Below, piece after piece: positions 1 through 7,934 of a DNA stretch of 64,000 nt (positions within the stretch are counted from its first letter, which is position 1; every line of letters begins with the position of its first letter). The notes under the pieces are model-generated. The model had not been told where the DNA came from, searched no databases, and saw nothing but the letters and a program-made list of their open reading frames with translations. Source of the DNA: Inquilinus sp. Marseille-Q2685. GTDB lineage: Bacteria > Pseudomonadota > Alphaproteobacteria > DSM-16000 > Inquilinaceae. The stretch is taken from contig NZ_CAKAKL010000002.1 of the NCBI RefSeq assembly GCF_916619195.1, positions 1,428,001 through 1,492,000 of the forward strand, read 5' to 3'. A program made the position numbers and the translations under genes.

Positions 1-550
1 GATCGGGGTGATCGGGCTGCTCGCCCTCGGCGCCCTGCGCGCGGTGCTGGTGACGCCGCAATGCGGCCGCGACTGCATCGGCCTGGTGCTGGTGGCGACG
101 CTGAAGCCGGTGCTGATCGGCATCATCGCGGTGCTGCTGGTCTTCGCCCTGATCGACATGGTGCTGCAGCGCTGGCTGTTCCAGCGCGACCAGCGGATGA
201 CCCGCAGCGAGATGAAGCGCGAGCGCAAGGAGCAGGAGGGCGATCCGCATATCCGCAGCACCCGGCGGCAGCTGCATCGCGGCCTGGCCCGCGGCGAGGG
301 CCGGTCGTCCGCGCCGACGCTGTTCGTCACCGACGGCGAGGTCACCGTCGGCATCCGCTTCGTTGCCGGCGAGACGGCGGTGCCGATGCTGGTCAGCAAG
401 TCGTTCAAGGGCGGCATGGCCAACGTGCCGGTGGAGACGGCGCCCCTGCTGGCGCGGCAGCTGCACGCCGACGGCAAGATCGGCGAAGCCGTTCCGACCG
501 AGCATTTCGACGCCCTGGCCCGCATCCTGTTGCGGCTCGGCGCAGTGTGA
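1..550 (+). CDS. Type III secretion export-gate protein, SctU/FlhB family (5' end outside window)
   Basis: The reading frame is open to the left edge, so the N-terminus is missing; about 182 residues are visible. It shows the end of the membrane domain (a hydrophobic segment near visible residues 32-58), then the charged linker KRERKEQEGDPHIRSTRRQ typical of FlhB/SctU, then a C-terminal domain ending APLLARQLHADGKIGEAVP and EHFDALARIL. In this family the linker leads into a cytoplasmic domain that self-cleaves at an NPTH motif to switch export specificity. Here the corresponding place reads FVTDGEVTVGIRF, with no NPTH, so normal autocleavage is not expected. No other secretion genes follow; the rest of the cluster, if any, lies to the left. 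Family assignment is firm; flagellar versus injectisome is undecided, although loss of NPTH argues against a standard flagellar FlhB. Confidence 0.85.
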   Translation, partial: IGVIGLLALGALRAVLVTPQCGRDCIGLVLVATLKPVLIGIIAVLLVFALIDMVLQRWLFQRDQRMTRSEMKRERKEQEGDPHIRSTRRQLHRGLARGEGRSSAPTLFVTDGEVTVGIRFVAGETAVPMLVSKSFKGGMANVPVETAPLLARQLHADGKIGEAVPTEHFDALARILLRLGAV

Positions 551-609
551 GTCCCCCGCCCTCCCCCGTCCTGCGCTAAAATCCGCGCGACGAGAGCGGG
601 AGACGCGCG

Positions 610-1026
610 ATGGAGTCGAGGGAAGCGCCGCGGCCGGTGGCGGAGATCGCCAGCTATCACGCCCATGTCTATTTCGATCCGGCGGCCACCCGCGACCGGG
701 CGGAACGGCTGCGCGGCTGGATCGGCGAGCGCTTCCGCGTCCGCCTCGGCCGCTGGCACGAGGTCAGGGTCGGTCCGCACGACCAGGCGATGTTCCAGGT
801 CTCCTTCGCCACGGAGCTGTTCGCGACGCTGGTGCCCTGGCTGATGCTGAACCATGGGGGCTTGAGCATCCTGGTCCACCCCAACACCAGCAACCCGCGC
901 CGGGACCATCTGGCCGACCCGATCTGGATCGGCACGCCGCTGCCGGTGCATGGCGACGTTCTGCCGGAAGCGGACGAGGCCGAGGGACCGCTGGAGCCGA
1001 ACACGGACCCGGACCGACCCGCCTGA
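610..1026 (+). CDS. DOPA 4,5-dioxygenase family protein
   Basis: A 138-residue protein of the small DOPA dioxygenase family, known in fungi and bacteria for extradiol-type cleavage of catechol substrates such as L-DOPA. It opens with the YHAHVYFDP motif (His17, His19), has further histidines at 50, 57, 82 and 100, and carries HPNTSN at 90-95, matching the family's conserved HPHTG-like segment. The length is normal. The physiological substrate in bacteria is mostly unknown, and nothing nearby identifies it. The ATG follows a GGGAGA-containing stretch. The gene converges on the TetR gene, and the two stop codons lie on opposite arms of one hairpin. Confidence 0.8.
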   Translation: MESREAPRPVAEIASYHAHVYFDPAATRDRAERLRGWIGERFRVRLGRWHEVRVGPHDQAMFQVSFATELFATLVPWLMLNHGGLSILVHPNTSNPRRDHLADPIWIGTPLPVHGDVLPEADEAEGPLEPNTDPDRPA

Positions 1027-1047
1027 GCCTCTGCCCCCGGGCTCAGG
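1022..1047. terminator. Shared hairpin between convergent genes
   Basis: CCTGAGCC (1022-1029) and GGCTCAGG (1040-1047) form an 8-bp stem with a 10-base loop. The dioxygenase stop lies in the left arm and the TetR stop in the right arm. No T-run follows on either strand, so it is a weak intrinsic terminator candidate at best. It may instead protect 3' ends. Confidence 0.35.
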
Positions 1048-1669
1048 GCGCGGCGGGGCCGCGCGGCAGGAAGGCAGCGATGATCGCCTCGGCCATCCGG
1101 ATGAAACGGGCGCTGGGGCCTTCGGCGCCGACGCTCTGCCGGCTCACCCGCGCCCCTTCCAGCAGCAGCCACAGCGTGTCGGCCAGAAGCTCCGCCTGGG
1201 TGGCGCCGGCGGTCCGGCACAGCCGCACCAGACGGTCGCGCTGGGCCGTCTTGAAGTCCTCGATCACGCGGCGGGCGGGATGGTCGGGCTCGGTCAACTC
1301 GACCGCGGCATTGACCATGTCGCAGCCGCGCGCATCCGCGATCGCGCAGTCGGCCCCGGCCCGGACCCATGCATGCAGCTGCGCCGCCGGATCGCCGGGA
1401 TGCTTCGCCTCGAAGCCCGCCCAGATGGCGTCGGCCTCGCCGGCAAGGCGCTGCAGGCATTCGACGATCAGGTCGTCCTTCGACCCGAAATGCCGGTACA
1501 GCGTCATCTTGTTGGTGCCGGCCGCCTCGGCGATGGCGTCGACGCCGACTCCGCGATAGCCGTGCTTGTGGAACAGGTCGCGCGCGGTGCCGAGGATCCG
1601 GTCGCGCGGCCTCAATTCGCCGCTCGGCGCTGACCGGCTCTCCTGCCTCGAGGGTGTGATCGTCGTCAT
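1043..1669 (-). CDS. TetR/AcrR family transcriptional regulator
   Basis: A 208-residue regulator with an N-terminal TetR helix-turn-helix at about residues 41-62 (VGVDAIAEAAGTNKMTLYRH, then FGSKDDL), followed by a ligand-binding domain resembling the TetR_C class seen in regulators of drug and solvent response. It is divergent from the RND pump gene at 1955, and two perfect palindromes lie between them (1700-1709 and 1715-1732). Repression of the pump and of its own gene, relieved by a pump substrate, is the likely arrangement; this is inferred from family and position. The ligand cannot be read from sequence. Confidence 0.88.
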   Translation of the reverse strand: MTTITPSRQESRSAPSGELRPRDRILGTARDLFHKHGYRGVGVDAIAEAAGTNKMTLYRHFGSKDDLIVECLQRLAGEADAIWAGFEAKHPGDPAAQLHAWVRAGADCAIADARGCDMVNAAVELTEPDHPARRVIEDFKTAQRDRLVRLCRTAGATQAELLADTLWLLLEGARVSRQSVGAEGPSARFIRMAEAIIAAFLPRGPAAP

Positions 1670-1685
1670 AGCTCCTGAATTGTCC

Positions 1686-1732
1686 TTGACGGTATGATCG
1701 GTCTAGACCAATACTGTTACTTACCGGTAACA
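1686..1732. promoter_or_regulatory. Candidate promoter and TetR operators between regulator and RND pump
   Basis: GGTCTAGACC (1700-1709) is a perfect 10-bp palindrome. TGTTACTTACCGGTAACA (1715-1732) has perfect 6-bp arms and an inner perfect palindrome TTACCGGTAA. On the + strand TTGACG (1686-1691) and AATACT (1710-1715) are 18 bases apart and could be -35 and -10 boxes, with the first palindrome filling the spacer. Bound TetR protein would block this promoter. The palindromes are seen directly; their assignment to this TetR protein is inferred from adjacency. Confidence 0.6.
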
Positions 1733-1792
1733 CCCTAGCAGGATCAGGTCAAGATCCGACCCAGCCAGCGGGTGTCCGGGCCGAAGCTCTGC

Positions 1793-1819
1793 TTGACGAC
1801 GGCCCGCCGGAACGATAAT
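1793..1819 (+). promoter_or_regulatory. Second candidate promoter for the RND leader
   Basis: TTGACG (1793-1798) is followed after 15 bases by GATAAT (1814-1819), a good -10 match at a shorter than ideal spacing. Transcription from here would start just before the ribosome-binding site of the small ORF at 1854. It is not known which of the two candidates is used. Confidence 0.35.
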
Positions 1820-1853
1820 CAACCACAAAGTTAACTTAACCAAGAGGTTTAAC

Positions 1854-1958
1854 ATGGCCTGGGGGTCGGCCTCGGCAATTTCCTGCGATGCGCGCGACGG
1901 CGGCGCGGTGCAGTGCTGCCTGTTCGGCCGGACCGCGGCGCGGGTGACCCGGCCATGA
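1854..1958 (+). CDS. Putative 34-residue leader ORF overlapping the RND start
   Basis: ATG at 1854 is preceded by AAGAGG (1842-1847) with a 6-base spacer, a better ribosome-binding site than anything directly before the pump gene. The peptide begins MAWGSASAISCDARDGG, contains a CC pair and ends RVTRP. Its TGA stop (1956-1958) overlaps the pump's ATG (1955-1957) as ATGA, the arrangement used for translational coupling. No known leader peptide is recognised. It could be a regulatory upstream ORF or a chance ORF in GC-rich DNA; the ribosome-binding site and exact overlap favour the former. Confidence 0.45.
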   Translation: MAWGSASAISCDARDGGAVQCCLFGRTAARVTRP

Positions 1959-4900
1959 TCGGCTTCTTCATCCAGCGCCCCATCTTCGCCTCGGCGATCG
2001 CGGTGATCATGGTCCTGGCGGGCGGCATCTCGTACTTCCTGCTGCCGGTCTCGCAATTCCCCGACATCACGCCGCCCCAGGTGGTGGTCAGCGCGACATA
2101 TCCGGGCGCCAGCGCCCAGGTCGTGGCCGACACCGTGACCACGCCGCTGGAACAGCAGATCAACGGCGTCGAGGGCATGATGTACATGTCCTCGACCTCG
2201 TCGAACGACGGCACCTCGACCATCACCGTCACCTTCGAGGTCGGCTATCCGCTGAGCATCGCCGCGGTCGACGTGCAGAACCGGGTGTCGCAGGCGGCCT
2301 CGTCGCTGCCGGCGATCGTCAACCAGGGCGGCATCACGATCCAGAAGCAGAACCCGAACTTCGTGCTGATCGTCGACCTGACGTCGCCGGACGGGTCGGT
2401 CGACCCGGTGGAGCTGAGCAACTACGCCTATCTGCAGATCGTCGACCCGATCAAGCGCCTGCCCGGCGTCGGCAACGTCCAGATCTTCGGCGAGCGGCGC
2501 TATTCCATGCGCATCTGGCTGGACCCGGACAAGCTGGCCAATCTGGGCGTCACCGCGGTCGACGTGCAGAACGCGGTGGCCGAGCAGAACGTGCAGGTCG
2601 CGGCCGGCAAGATCGGCCAGTCGCCCGCCCCCGCGGGCACGGCGTTCGAGCTGCAGATCAACGCCCAGGGCCGCCTGAGCGACCCGCAGCAATTCGGCGA
2701 CATCGTCGTCCGCGCCGACCCGGCGACCGGGTCGGTGGTGCGGCTGCGCGACGTTGCCCGGATCGAGCTGGGCGCCCTGCAATACTCGTCCTCGGGCTAT
2801 TTCGGCGGCCGGCCCGCCGTGGTCGTGGCCGTGTTCCAGCAGCCCGGGTCGAACGCGCTGGCGCTGCAGGAGGCCGTGCAGGCCAAGATGGAGGAGCTGA
2901 AGCAGCGCTTCCCCCAGGGCATCGAATACGGCATCCGCTACGACACCACCCGCTTCGTGTCGGCGGCGATGGAAGACGTGCTGAAGACGCTGCTCGAGGC
3001 GCTGGCACTGGTCGTGCTGGTGGTCTTCATCTTCCTGCAGAACTGGCGCACCACCCTGATCCCCGTCATCGCCATCCCGGTGTCGCTGATCGCGACGCTG
3101 GTGGTCATGGACGGCATGGGCTTCTCGCTGAACATGCTGAGCCTGCTCGGCATGGTGCTCGCCATCGGCCTGGTGGTCGACGACGCCATCGTCGTGGTCG
3201 AGAACGTCGAACGCCAGCTCGAGGCCGGGCTGCCGCCGCTGGCCGCGACGCGCAAGGCGATGAGCGAGGTCACCGGCCCGATCATCGCCACCACGGCGGT
3301 GCTGATGGCGGTGTTCATTCCGGTCGCCTTCATCCCCGGCGTGTCCGGCCGCCTGTACAACCAGTTCGCCCTGACCGTCGCCATCTCCGTCGGCCTGTCG
3401 GCGTTCAACTCGCTGACGCTGAGCCCGGCCCTGAGCGCCGCGTTCCTGCGGCACCGGGCGCACACGCCGTTCTTCCTGTTCCGCTGGTTCAACGCCGGCT
3501 TCAACGCGCTGTCGCACGGCTATGCCGCCCTGGTGCGGTTCCTGATCCGCATCCGCTGGCTGGTCATGGTCCTGTTCGTGGCCTGCCTCGGCCTGACCTA
3601 CTGGGTGTCGACGCGCCTGCCCTCGACTTTCCTGCCGGTCGAGGACCAGGGCTATTTCTTCGTCGTCATCCAGCTGCCCGACGGCGCGTCGCTGGAGCGC
3701 ACCGAGGCGGTGGCGAAGAAGACCCGCGCCATCCTGGAGGCGACGCCGGGTGTCGAGACGGTCGGCGAGATCGTCGGCCTGAACTTCCTGACCAGCGCCG
3801 CCCAGTCGAACTCCGCGGCCCAGTTCGCCATCCTGAAGCCGTGGTCCGAGCGCGGGCCGGATCAGAGCGCGTCGGCCCTGGCCCAGAAGGTGGGCGCGCA
3901 GCTGATGCAGATTCCCGACGCCTTCGCGCTGGCCTTCGACCCGCCGTCGATTCCCGGCATCAGCACCACGGGCGGCTTCGAGTTCCAGGTCGAGGATCTG
4001 TCCGGCCAGGGCGCCGGCGCCCTGGACGCGGCGACCCAGGCGGTGCTGGCCGAGGCCCGGAAGCAGCCCGAGCTGGACCCGCACCAGATGTTCAGCACCT
4101 TCAGCACCACGACCCCGCAGTACAACTACGACCTGGACCGCAACAAGGCGAAGATGCTGGGGCTGAACCTGCCGGACGTGTTCAACACGCTGCAGATCTA
4201 TCTCGGGTCGCTCTACGTCAACGACTTCAACCTGTTCGGCCGCACCTTCCGCGTCACCTTGCAGGCAGAGAAGGACGCCCGCGGGTCGGCGACCGACATC
4301 TCGCGCCTGTATGTCCGCAACGCGGCGGGCGGCATGGTGCCGCTGAGCACGCTGGGCGACCTGAAGCCGATCGCGGGGCCGGAAACGGTGCCGCACTACA
4401 ACAACTACACCTCGGCCAAGATCAACGGCGCCCCGGCCCCCGGCTACAGCTCGGGCCAGGCGATCGCGGCGATGGAGCGGGCAGCGGCCACGGCGCTGCC
4501 GCGCGACTTCACCTATGAATGGACCGGCATCACCTTCCAGGAGCTGCAGGCGGGATCGGTGGCGGCGCTGGTGTTCGGCCTCGCCCTCGTCTTCGTGTTC
4601 CTGATCCTGGCGGCCCAGTATGAAAGCTGGTCGATGCCGTTCATGGTGCTGCTGGCGGTGCCGCTGGCCCTGTTCGGGGCGTTCGCCGCGCTGTGGGCCC
4701 GGCAGATGCAGATCGACGTCTACTCGCAGATCGGCCTGGTCATGCTGATCGGCCTGGCGGCGAAGAACGCCATCCTGATCGTGGAGTTCGCCAAGCGCCT
4801 GCGCGAGGAAGGCCACAGCATCGTCGAGGCGGCGGCGGAAGCCGGGCGGCTGCGCCTGCGGCCCATCCTGATGACGGCCTTCGCCTTCATCCTGGGCGTG

Positions 4901-5119
4901 GTGCCGCTGATGATCGCCACCGGCGCCGGCGCCGCCAGCCGCCAGTCGATCGGCACCACCGTGTTCGGCGGCATGCTGGCCGCCACCATCCTGACCCTGA
5001 TCTTCGTTCCCGTGTTCTACGCCGTGATCGAGTCCTTCCGTGAACGCCGCGGCGGCACGGACAGCCCCCATGTCACCGACGGCCATCGGCTGGAGCCGAA
5101 GGCCGGCCCGGCCGAATAG
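1955..5119 (+). CDS. RND multidrug efflux permease (AcrB/MexF-like, HAE1)
   Basis: A 1054-residue inner-membrane proton/drug antiporter, normal length for HAE1 pumps. It begins MIGFFIQRPIFASAIAVIM, the typical first helix. The transmembrane-4 proton-relay pair is present in GLVVDDAIVVVENVE (Asp near residues 408-409), and the transmembrane-10 lysine in GLAAKNAILIVEFAKR (about 936). Two large periplasmic loops lie between the membrane blocks. The start was set at 1955 because homologues begin with MIGFFI; an in-frame upstream codon at 1913 would add a non-conserved extension. The adaptor gene follows after 16 bases. Order is pump then adaptor, the reverse of acrAB, and no outer-membrane channel gene is nearby. 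Control by the divergent TetR gene and possibly by the leader ORF is likely. Confidence 0.95.
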   Translation: MIGFFIQRPIFASAIAVIMVLAGGISYFLLPVSQFPDITPPQVVVSATYPGASAQVVADTVTTPLEQQINGVEGMMYMSSTSSNDGTSTITVTFEVGYPLSIAAVDVQNRVSQAASSLPAIVNQGGITIQKQNPNFVLIVDLTSPDGSVDPVELSNYAYLQIVDPIKRLPGVGNVQIFGERRYSMRIWLDPDKLANLGVTAVDVQNAVAEQNVQVAAGKIGQSPAPAGTAFELQINAQGRLSDPQQFGDIVVRADPATGSVVRLRDVARIELGALQYSSSGYFGGRPAVVVAVFQQPGSNALALQEAVQAKMEELKQRFPQGIEYGIRYDTTRFVSAAMEDVLKTLLEALALVVLVVFIFLQNWRTTLIPVIAIPVSLIATLVVMDGMGFSLNMLSLLGMVLAIGLVVDDAIVVVENVERQLEAGLPPLAATRKAMSEVTGPIIATTAVLMAVFIPVAFIPGVSGRLYNQFALTVAISVGLSAFNSLTLSPALSAAFLRHRAHTPFFLFRWFNAGFNALSHGYAALVRFLIRIRWLVMVLFVACLGLTYWVSTRLPSTFLPVEDQGYFFVVIQLPDGASLERTEAVAKKTRAILEATPGVETVGEIVGLNFLTSAAQSNSAAQFAILKPWSERGPDQSASALAQKVGAQLMQIPDAFALAFDPPSIPGISTTGGFEFQVEDLSGQGAGALDAATQAVLAEARKQPELDPHQMFSTFSTTTPQYNYDLDRNKAKMLGLNLPDVFNTLQIYLGSLYVNDFNLFGRTFRVTLQAEKDARGSATDISRLYVRNAAGGMVPLSTLGDLKPIAGPETVPHYNNYTSAKINGAPAPGYSSGQAIAAMERAAATALPRDFTYEWTGITFQELQAGSVAALVFGLALVFVFLILAAQYESWSMPFMVLLAVPLALFGAFAALWARQMQIDVYSQIGLVMLIGLAAKNAILIVEFAKRLREEGHSIVEAAAEAGRLRLRPILMTAFAFILGVVPLMIATGAGAASRQSIGTTVFGGMLAATILTLIFVPVFYAVIESFRERRGGTDSPHVTDGHRLEPKAGPAE

Positions 5120-5135
5120 AGTGGAGAACCGCGCC

Positions 5136-6311
5136 ATGCGCGTCCGTACCGTCCTCCTGGGATCGATCGTCGTGGCCGCCGCTGTCGTCGCCGGCCTGTA
5201 CCAGACCGGCCGCCTCCCCCCGGGCCTGCTGACGCTGGGCGGTGAAACGGCGCAGGCCGAGGCCGCGCCGGGCGGGCCGCCCCCCGCCATGCCGGTGCCG
5301 GTGGCGCCGGTGCTCAAGCGGTCGCTGCCGGTCTATCTCGACTATTCCGCCCGCACCGAATCGATCGCCGCCATCAGCCTGCAGGCGAAGGTGTCCGGCT
5401 ACATCCAGGCGCAGCCGGCGGCCGACGGCAGCGACGTCAAGCAGGGCGACCTGCTGTACAAGATCGATCCCCGCGACTTCCAGGCCGCTCTGGACCAGGC
5501 CAACGCGCAGCTGCAGCGCGACCAGGCCAATATCGACTATCTGCGGTCGAACTACGACCGCGGCAGCGAGCTGAGCAAGAACGGCTGGCTGGACAAGGAC
5601 ACCTTCGACCAGCGCCAGAGCAACCTGAAGCAGGCCCAGGCCACCCTGGCCGCCGATCAGGCGGCGCAGCGCCAGGCCGAGCTGAACCTGGGCTATACCG
5701 AGATCCGGGCCCCCTTCGCCGGGCGGCTCGGCCGCAACCAGGCGCCGATCGGGACGCTGGTCAGCGTCGGCGGCAGCGCCCTCAACACCCTGGTGCAGCT
5801 CGACCCGATCTACGTCACCTTCAACCCCAGCGAAAACGAGCTGGGCAAGATCCGGGCGGCGCAGGCCGCGGGGAAGGTCATGGTCGACGTGCTGCTGCCG
5901 GGCGAGACCGAGGCGAAGCACCAGGGCGAGCTGACCTTCCTGGACAACGCCGTCGACAACCAGACCGGGACGATCCTGGCCCGCGCCACCGTCCGCAACG
6001 GCGACTTCGGCCTGCTGCCCGGCCAGTATGTCCGCGTGCGCGTCCATCTGAAGCCGCAGCCGGACGCATTGATGGTGCCGCAGGTGGCGGTCGCCGCCAG
6101 CCAGTTCGGCCGTTACGTCTATGTCGTCAGCAAGGACAACAGGGCGGAGCAGCGGCTGGTGACGCTGGGGGGGACGGACGGCGCCCTGGTCTCGGTCGAG
6201 AAGGGCCTGGCCGAGGGCGACCGCGTCATCACCGGCAACCTGCAGAAGATCTTCTTCCCCGGCATGCCGGTGCAGCCGCTGCCGCAGCAGCAGGCCAACG
6301 CCGGGTCGTAA
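5136..6311 (+). CDS. RND efflux periplasmic adaptor subunit (membrane fusion protein)
   Basis: A 391-residue HlyD/AcrA-type adaptor linking the RND pump to an outer-membrane channel. A hydrophobic anchor (VLLGSIVVAAAVVAGLY, about residues 6-22) lacks a lipobox cysteine, so it is probably held by a signal anchor. It is followed by the barrel-sandwich/lipoyl half-motif (AKVSGYIQ...VKQGDLLYKIDPRDF), a coiled-coil hairpin rich in Gln and Ala (LDQANAQLQRDQANIDYL onward), the second lipoyl half (GYTEIRAPFAGRLGR) and a membrane-proximal domain. The ATG at 5136 has TGGAGAA upstream. It is co-transcribed with the pump. An inverted repeat (6334-6425) follows the stop. Confidence 0.93.
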   Translation: MRVRTVLLGSIVVAAAVVAGLYQTGRLPPGLLTLGGETAQAEAAPGGPPPAMPVPVAPVLKRSLPVYLDYSARTESIAAISLQAKVSGYIQAQPAADGSDVKQGDLLYKIDPRDFQAALDQANAQLQRDQANIDYLRSNYDRGSELSKNGWLDKDTFDQRQSNLKQAQATLAADQAAQRQAELNLGYTEIRAPFAGRLGRNQAPIGTLVSVGGSALNTLVQLDPIYVTFNPSENELGKIRAAQAAGKVMVDVLLPGETEAKHQGELTFLDNAVDNQTGTILARATVRNGDFGLLPGQYVRVRVHLKPQPDALMVPQVAVAASQFGRYVYVVSKDNRAEQRLVTLGGTDGALVSVEKGLAEGDRVITGNLQKIFFPGMPVQPLPQQQANAGS

Positions 6312-6333
6312 TCGGCAGGACGTTCCCAAATTC

Positions 6334-6425
6334 GTCATGGCGAGCCCCGCAGAGGCGTGGCCATCCAGCGGCACCGCCCTCTGGATGGCCACGTCGCTTC
6401 GCTCCTCGCCATGACGGCCTCTTGC
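6334..6425. repeat. Intergenic palindromic repeat, family A copy 1
   Basis: The outer arms GTCATGGCGAG (6334-6344) and CTCGCCATGAC (6415-6425) are perfect complements; inner arms GTGGCCATCCAG and CTGGATGGCCAC also pair perfectly. Related copies occur at 32350-32437 and 57891-57973. It lies between convergent transcription units, where it could act as a bidirectional terminator or mRNA stabiliser. It contains no ORF. Confidence 0.85.
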
Positions 6426-6437
6426 TGATGGTCGCTG

Positions 6438-7934
6438 TCACCCGTCCAGCCGCCGCATCAAATCGCGCGTCGCCGGATACAGCGCCTTGAACACGCCGAA
6501 CTGCCGCCGGTAGACCTCGGCATGGGCGGGGTCGGGCGTGATCTCCGATTCGGTCGGGTTCCACGCCCGGATGTCGCCCGGCCGGACGTCGCCGACCGCC
6601 AGCGCCGCCAGGAAGGCGTCGCCGTAGCTGGCGCCGAAGGTCTTCTGCCGCAGGATCTGCGGATGGCCGGAGATGTCGGAGGTCGCCTGCGACCACACCC
6701 GGTTCCGGGTGCCGCCGCCGACCGAGTAGACCGCGCGCGGCACCTGCCCGGCCTCGCGATAGGTCTCGACGATATGGGCGGTGCCGCAGGCGATGCCCTC
6801 GAACAGCGCCCGGCAGATGTCGCCGCGGGTGTGGGTCAGGTTCAGGCCGAACAGCACGCCCTTGGCCTGCGGGTCATGGATCGGCGTGCGCTCGCCGGAG
6901 AAATAGGGCAGCAGCACCAGCCCCCGCGCGCCGGGCGGCGACTGCTCGGCCTCCGCCACCAGCGCCGGGATCGCCGTGGCCGGGTCCAGCTCGCGCGCGA
7001 ACTGGTCGCGGAACCAGTGGCTGAGCGTGCCGCTGGTGGCGAGGCCGGCCAGCGCCGCGTGCTGGCCCGGCATCAGCCAGGGCGCCCACCACAGCCGCGG
7101 GTCGCGCAGTCGGGTGTCGCCGAGCAGGATGGTGAAGATGGTCGACCCGTACATCACCATCATGTCGCCGTTGTCGAGCACGCCGACGCTGACCGCCTCC
7201 GCCGCCGCGTCGATGGTGCCGGCGATCACCGGCGTGCCCTCGGCCAGCCCGGTCTCCGCCGCCGCCTGCCGGGTGACGGTGCCGACGATGTCGGTGCTCC
7301 AGGCCAGGTCCGGCATCAGCCCGAGATCGACGATGCCGGGCGCCAGCGCGTCGCTCCAGGCCAGCTCGTCGGCCAGGTAGAACGGGCTGGAGTTCGCCGC
7401 GGTGTAGTGGTCGATGACGAAGCGCCCGGTCAGCCGGTGCACCAGGAACGAGGTCGAGGTCAGGATCTTCGCCGTGCGGGCGAAGATCTCCGGCCGGTTG
7501 CGCTTCAGCCACAGGATCTTGGGCCCGACCGACTGCGAGGTCAGGGCGTTGCCGCAGCGCTCCAGCAGCACGTCCTCGCCGATCTGGGCCGTCAGGTCCG
7601 CGATCTCCTGATGGGCGCGGGTGTCGACGCCGTACAGCACGGCGTTCATCAGCGGCTCGCCCGCCGCGTCGACCGGCAGCATGCACGGCCCGATGGCGCT
7701 GGTGCCGACCGCCCGGATGGATTCGGCCGGCACGCCGCTCTCCGCCAGCAGCCTGCGGCAGAGGAAGGTGACGTCGTCCCACCAATCCTCCTTCGGCCGG
7801 TGCTCGGCCCAGCCGGGCTGAGGCACGATCAGCTTGTGCGGCTTGGCGGCCATGGCGGCGATGCTGCCGTCCGCCGCCACCAGCACGCCCTTGGATTCGA
7901 AAGTCCCGATGTCGATGCCGAGGTAATGGGTCAT
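6438..7934 (-). CDS. FGGY-family carbohydrate kinase (xylulokinase-like)
   Basis: A 498-residue sugar kinase of the FGGY family, which phosphorylates ketoses, polyols or related sugars with ATP. The N-terminal phosphate-binding segment is YLGIDIGTFESKGVLVAADG (residues 4-23). The second domain contains GTPVIAGTIDAAAEAVSVGV and a C-terminal VYSVGGGTRNRVWSQ adenosine-site motif. Its ATG overlaps the stop of the M42 gene (ATGA), and it is the last gene of the BtpA/M42/kinase operon. Specificity cannot be assigned; the operon partners point to an uncommon sugar or sugar derivative. Confidence 0.88.
   Translation of the reverse strand: MTHYLGIDIGTFESKGVLVAADGSIAAMAAKPHKLIVPQPGWAEHRPKEDWWDDVTFLCRRLLAESGVPAESIRAVGTSAIGPCMLPVDAAGEPLMNAVLYGVDTRAHQEIADLTAQIGEDVLLERCGNALTSQSVGPKILWLKRNRPEIFARTAKILTSTSFLVHRLTGRFVIDHYTAANSSPFYLADELAWSDALAPGIVDLGLMPDLAWSTDIVGTVTRQAAAETGLAEGTPVIAGTIDAAAEAVSVGVLDNGDMMVMYGSTIFTILLGDTRLRDPRLWWAPWLMPGQHAALAGLATSGTLSHWFRDQFARELDPATAIPALVAEAEQSPPGARGLVLLPYFSGERTPIHDPQAKGVLFGLNLTHTRGDICRALFEGIACGTAHIVETYREAGQVPRAVYSVGGGTRNRVWSQATSDISGHPQILRQKTFGASYGDAFLAALAVGDVRPGDIRAWNPTESEITPDPAHAEVYRRQFGVFKALYPATRDLMRRLDG

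Noticed and set aside
1022-1047. A firm intrinsic terminator between the dioxygenase and TetR genes
   Set aside because: The stem is sound but has no T-run on either strand, so it is listed only as a weak candidate.
1721-5317. Very long open frames opposite real genes, for example 1721-5317 on the minus strand and 33619-37164 on the plus strand
   Set aside because: They are antisense shadows caused by high GC at third positions; their translations are low-complexity (His, Arg, Gln, Asp-rich) and lie over the RND pump and the dpp-type operon, whose frames show clear family motifs.
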